Part shown: piece after piece, positions 23,034-23,513 of the stretch
Numbering within the stretch: position 1 is the first letter of the stretch
Layout: every line of letters begins with the position of its first letter
DNA from: Clostridia bacterium BRH_c25
GTDB lineage: Bacteria; Bacillota_A; Clostridia; Lutisporales; Lutisporaceae
Assembly: GCA_001515955.1 (NCBI GenBank)
Contig: LOES01000104.1
Location: 1-23,513 of the forward strand
Length of the DNA: 23,513 nt
Direction of reading: 5' to 3'
Translations under genes and position numbers: made by a program
The notes under the pieces: model-generated
Databases searched by the model: none
What the model saw: the letters and a program-made list of their open reading frames with translations, nothing else
Told to the model about the DNA's origin: nothing

Positions 23034-23513
23034 CTAAGCGCTGAGAGTTACTTGTGCATTCTTTCGTCTGAGGAGGGTAAATTCTCTTTTTACCATGATC
23101 ATTGTCCAAAGAACTATAACCACATCAATAGCAAACGAGCCGTAATAAATGCCGGATATACCAATCATTTTAGGCAAAATCAGCATGACTGGCACATAGA
23201 AGATCAGTTGCCTTGCAATGCCAATGATGGTTGCCGGTTTTCCTTTATCTATGGATGGAAATAATGTCATCGCCATAAAGATAATTGACAATATCGGCAA
23301 AATCGCCATATAGATGCGGAAATACTGAAATTGTGTTCCTGTGAACAGTTGCTCCGTCAGCATCAAGCCCAATACCGCGCCGGGAGATACCATAGAAACA
23401 ATCCAAAACGGCAAGGTCAGCGCCATGGCTGCAACCGCAAAAATCTTATAGGACCTAATGACGCGTTCATACTGCTTTGCGCCATAATTAATACCGATTA
23501 CCGGCTGTAGAGC
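23034..23513 (-). CDS. MATE-family efflux protein, C-terminal fragment
   Basis: The minus-strand frame is open from the right edge to TAG at 23034 and encodes 159 residues. It enters with ALQPVIGINYGAKQYERVIR, the well-known MATE-family segment between helices, and continues with about five or six hydrophobic helices and a basic tail (KREFTLLRRKNA). The N-terminal half lies outside the window. It exports cationic compounds in exchange for sodium ions or protons in typical members. It converges with the DtxR-like gene with a 48-bp gap, and is probably a separate transcription unit. Confidence 0.9.
   Translation of the reverse strand, partial: ALQPVIGINYGAKQYERVIRSYKIFAVAAMALTLPFWIVSMVSPGAVLGLMLTEQLFTGTQFQYFRIYMAILPILSIIFMAMTLFPSIDKGKPATIIGIARQLIFYVPVMLILPKMIGISGIYYGSFAIDVVIVLWTMIMVKREFTLLRRKNAQVTLSA

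Noticed and set aside
23021..23045. Palindrome CTTAGCTAAG between the DtxR-like and MATE genes as a convergent terminator
   Set aside because: The stem is only 10 bp with no loop, has no T tract, and overlaps the MATE stop codon.

Overview
The window looks like a chromosomal segment from an anaerobic Firmicute of the class Clostridia. The DNA is AT-rich, the ribosome-binding sites are strong and purine-rich, and the content is typical: butyrate kinase and phosphotransbutyrylase, indolepyruvate:ferredoxin oxidoreductase, a sigma-54 activator with a PrpR-type sensor, ECF transporters, and a BmrCD-type drug exporter. Almost every gene is on the minus strand. The exceptions are the sigma-54 activator and a DtxR-like regulator. 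No tRNA, rRNA, CRISPR array or intact mobile element was seen.

Left part (1-4091). A heterodimeric multidrug ABC exporter of the BmrC/BmrD type (the second gene runs off the left edge) is preceded by a near-consensus promoter, a 25-residue leader ORF with a very strong Shine-Dalgarno, and two near-identical intrinsic terminators in tandem. This is the layout expected for translation-coupled attenuation. Upstream lie a TetR regulator and an iron-sulfur flavoprotein, probably one operon, and then a broken gene whose C-terminus resembles CcbP-type calcium-binding proteins.

Centre (4087-15606). This is the most coherent block. A PrpR_N-PAS-AAA-Fis sigma-54 activator (10798-12699) lies between two minus-strand operons. 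Operon A is Dabb protein, ptb, iorA, iorB, soluble chemoreceptor-like protein, buk, Mpv17-like membrane protein. Operon B is UxaA-type small SAF subunit, UxaA-type large subunit, KdgT-like permease. Each operon has a good -24/-12 promoter. Upstream of each is the same double palindrome, ATTTCA-N4-TGAAAT twice with a 4-bp gap, which is the likely binding site of the activator. I infer one regulon that imports a hydroxy or sugar acid, dehydrates it to a 2-oxo acid, oxidises that to an acyl-CoA with ferredoxin, and recovers ATP through Ptb and Buk.

Right part (15668-23513). A five-gene minus-strand operon encodes two YbtP/YbtQ (IrtA/IrtB)-like half-transporters, an MptD-type S component, EcfT, and a double EcfA ATPase. 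A DtxR-like metalloregulator is divergent from it. The set resembles the transport and regulator part of the streptococcal equibactin siderophore locus, without biosynthetic genes in view. Its promoter has an extended -10, no good -35, and two 13-bp direct repeats 20 bp apart, which suggests an AraC-type activator encoded elsewhere. Its 220-nt leader contains a hairpin that can refold and a possible short uORF. A MATE-family efflux gene is cut by the right edge.
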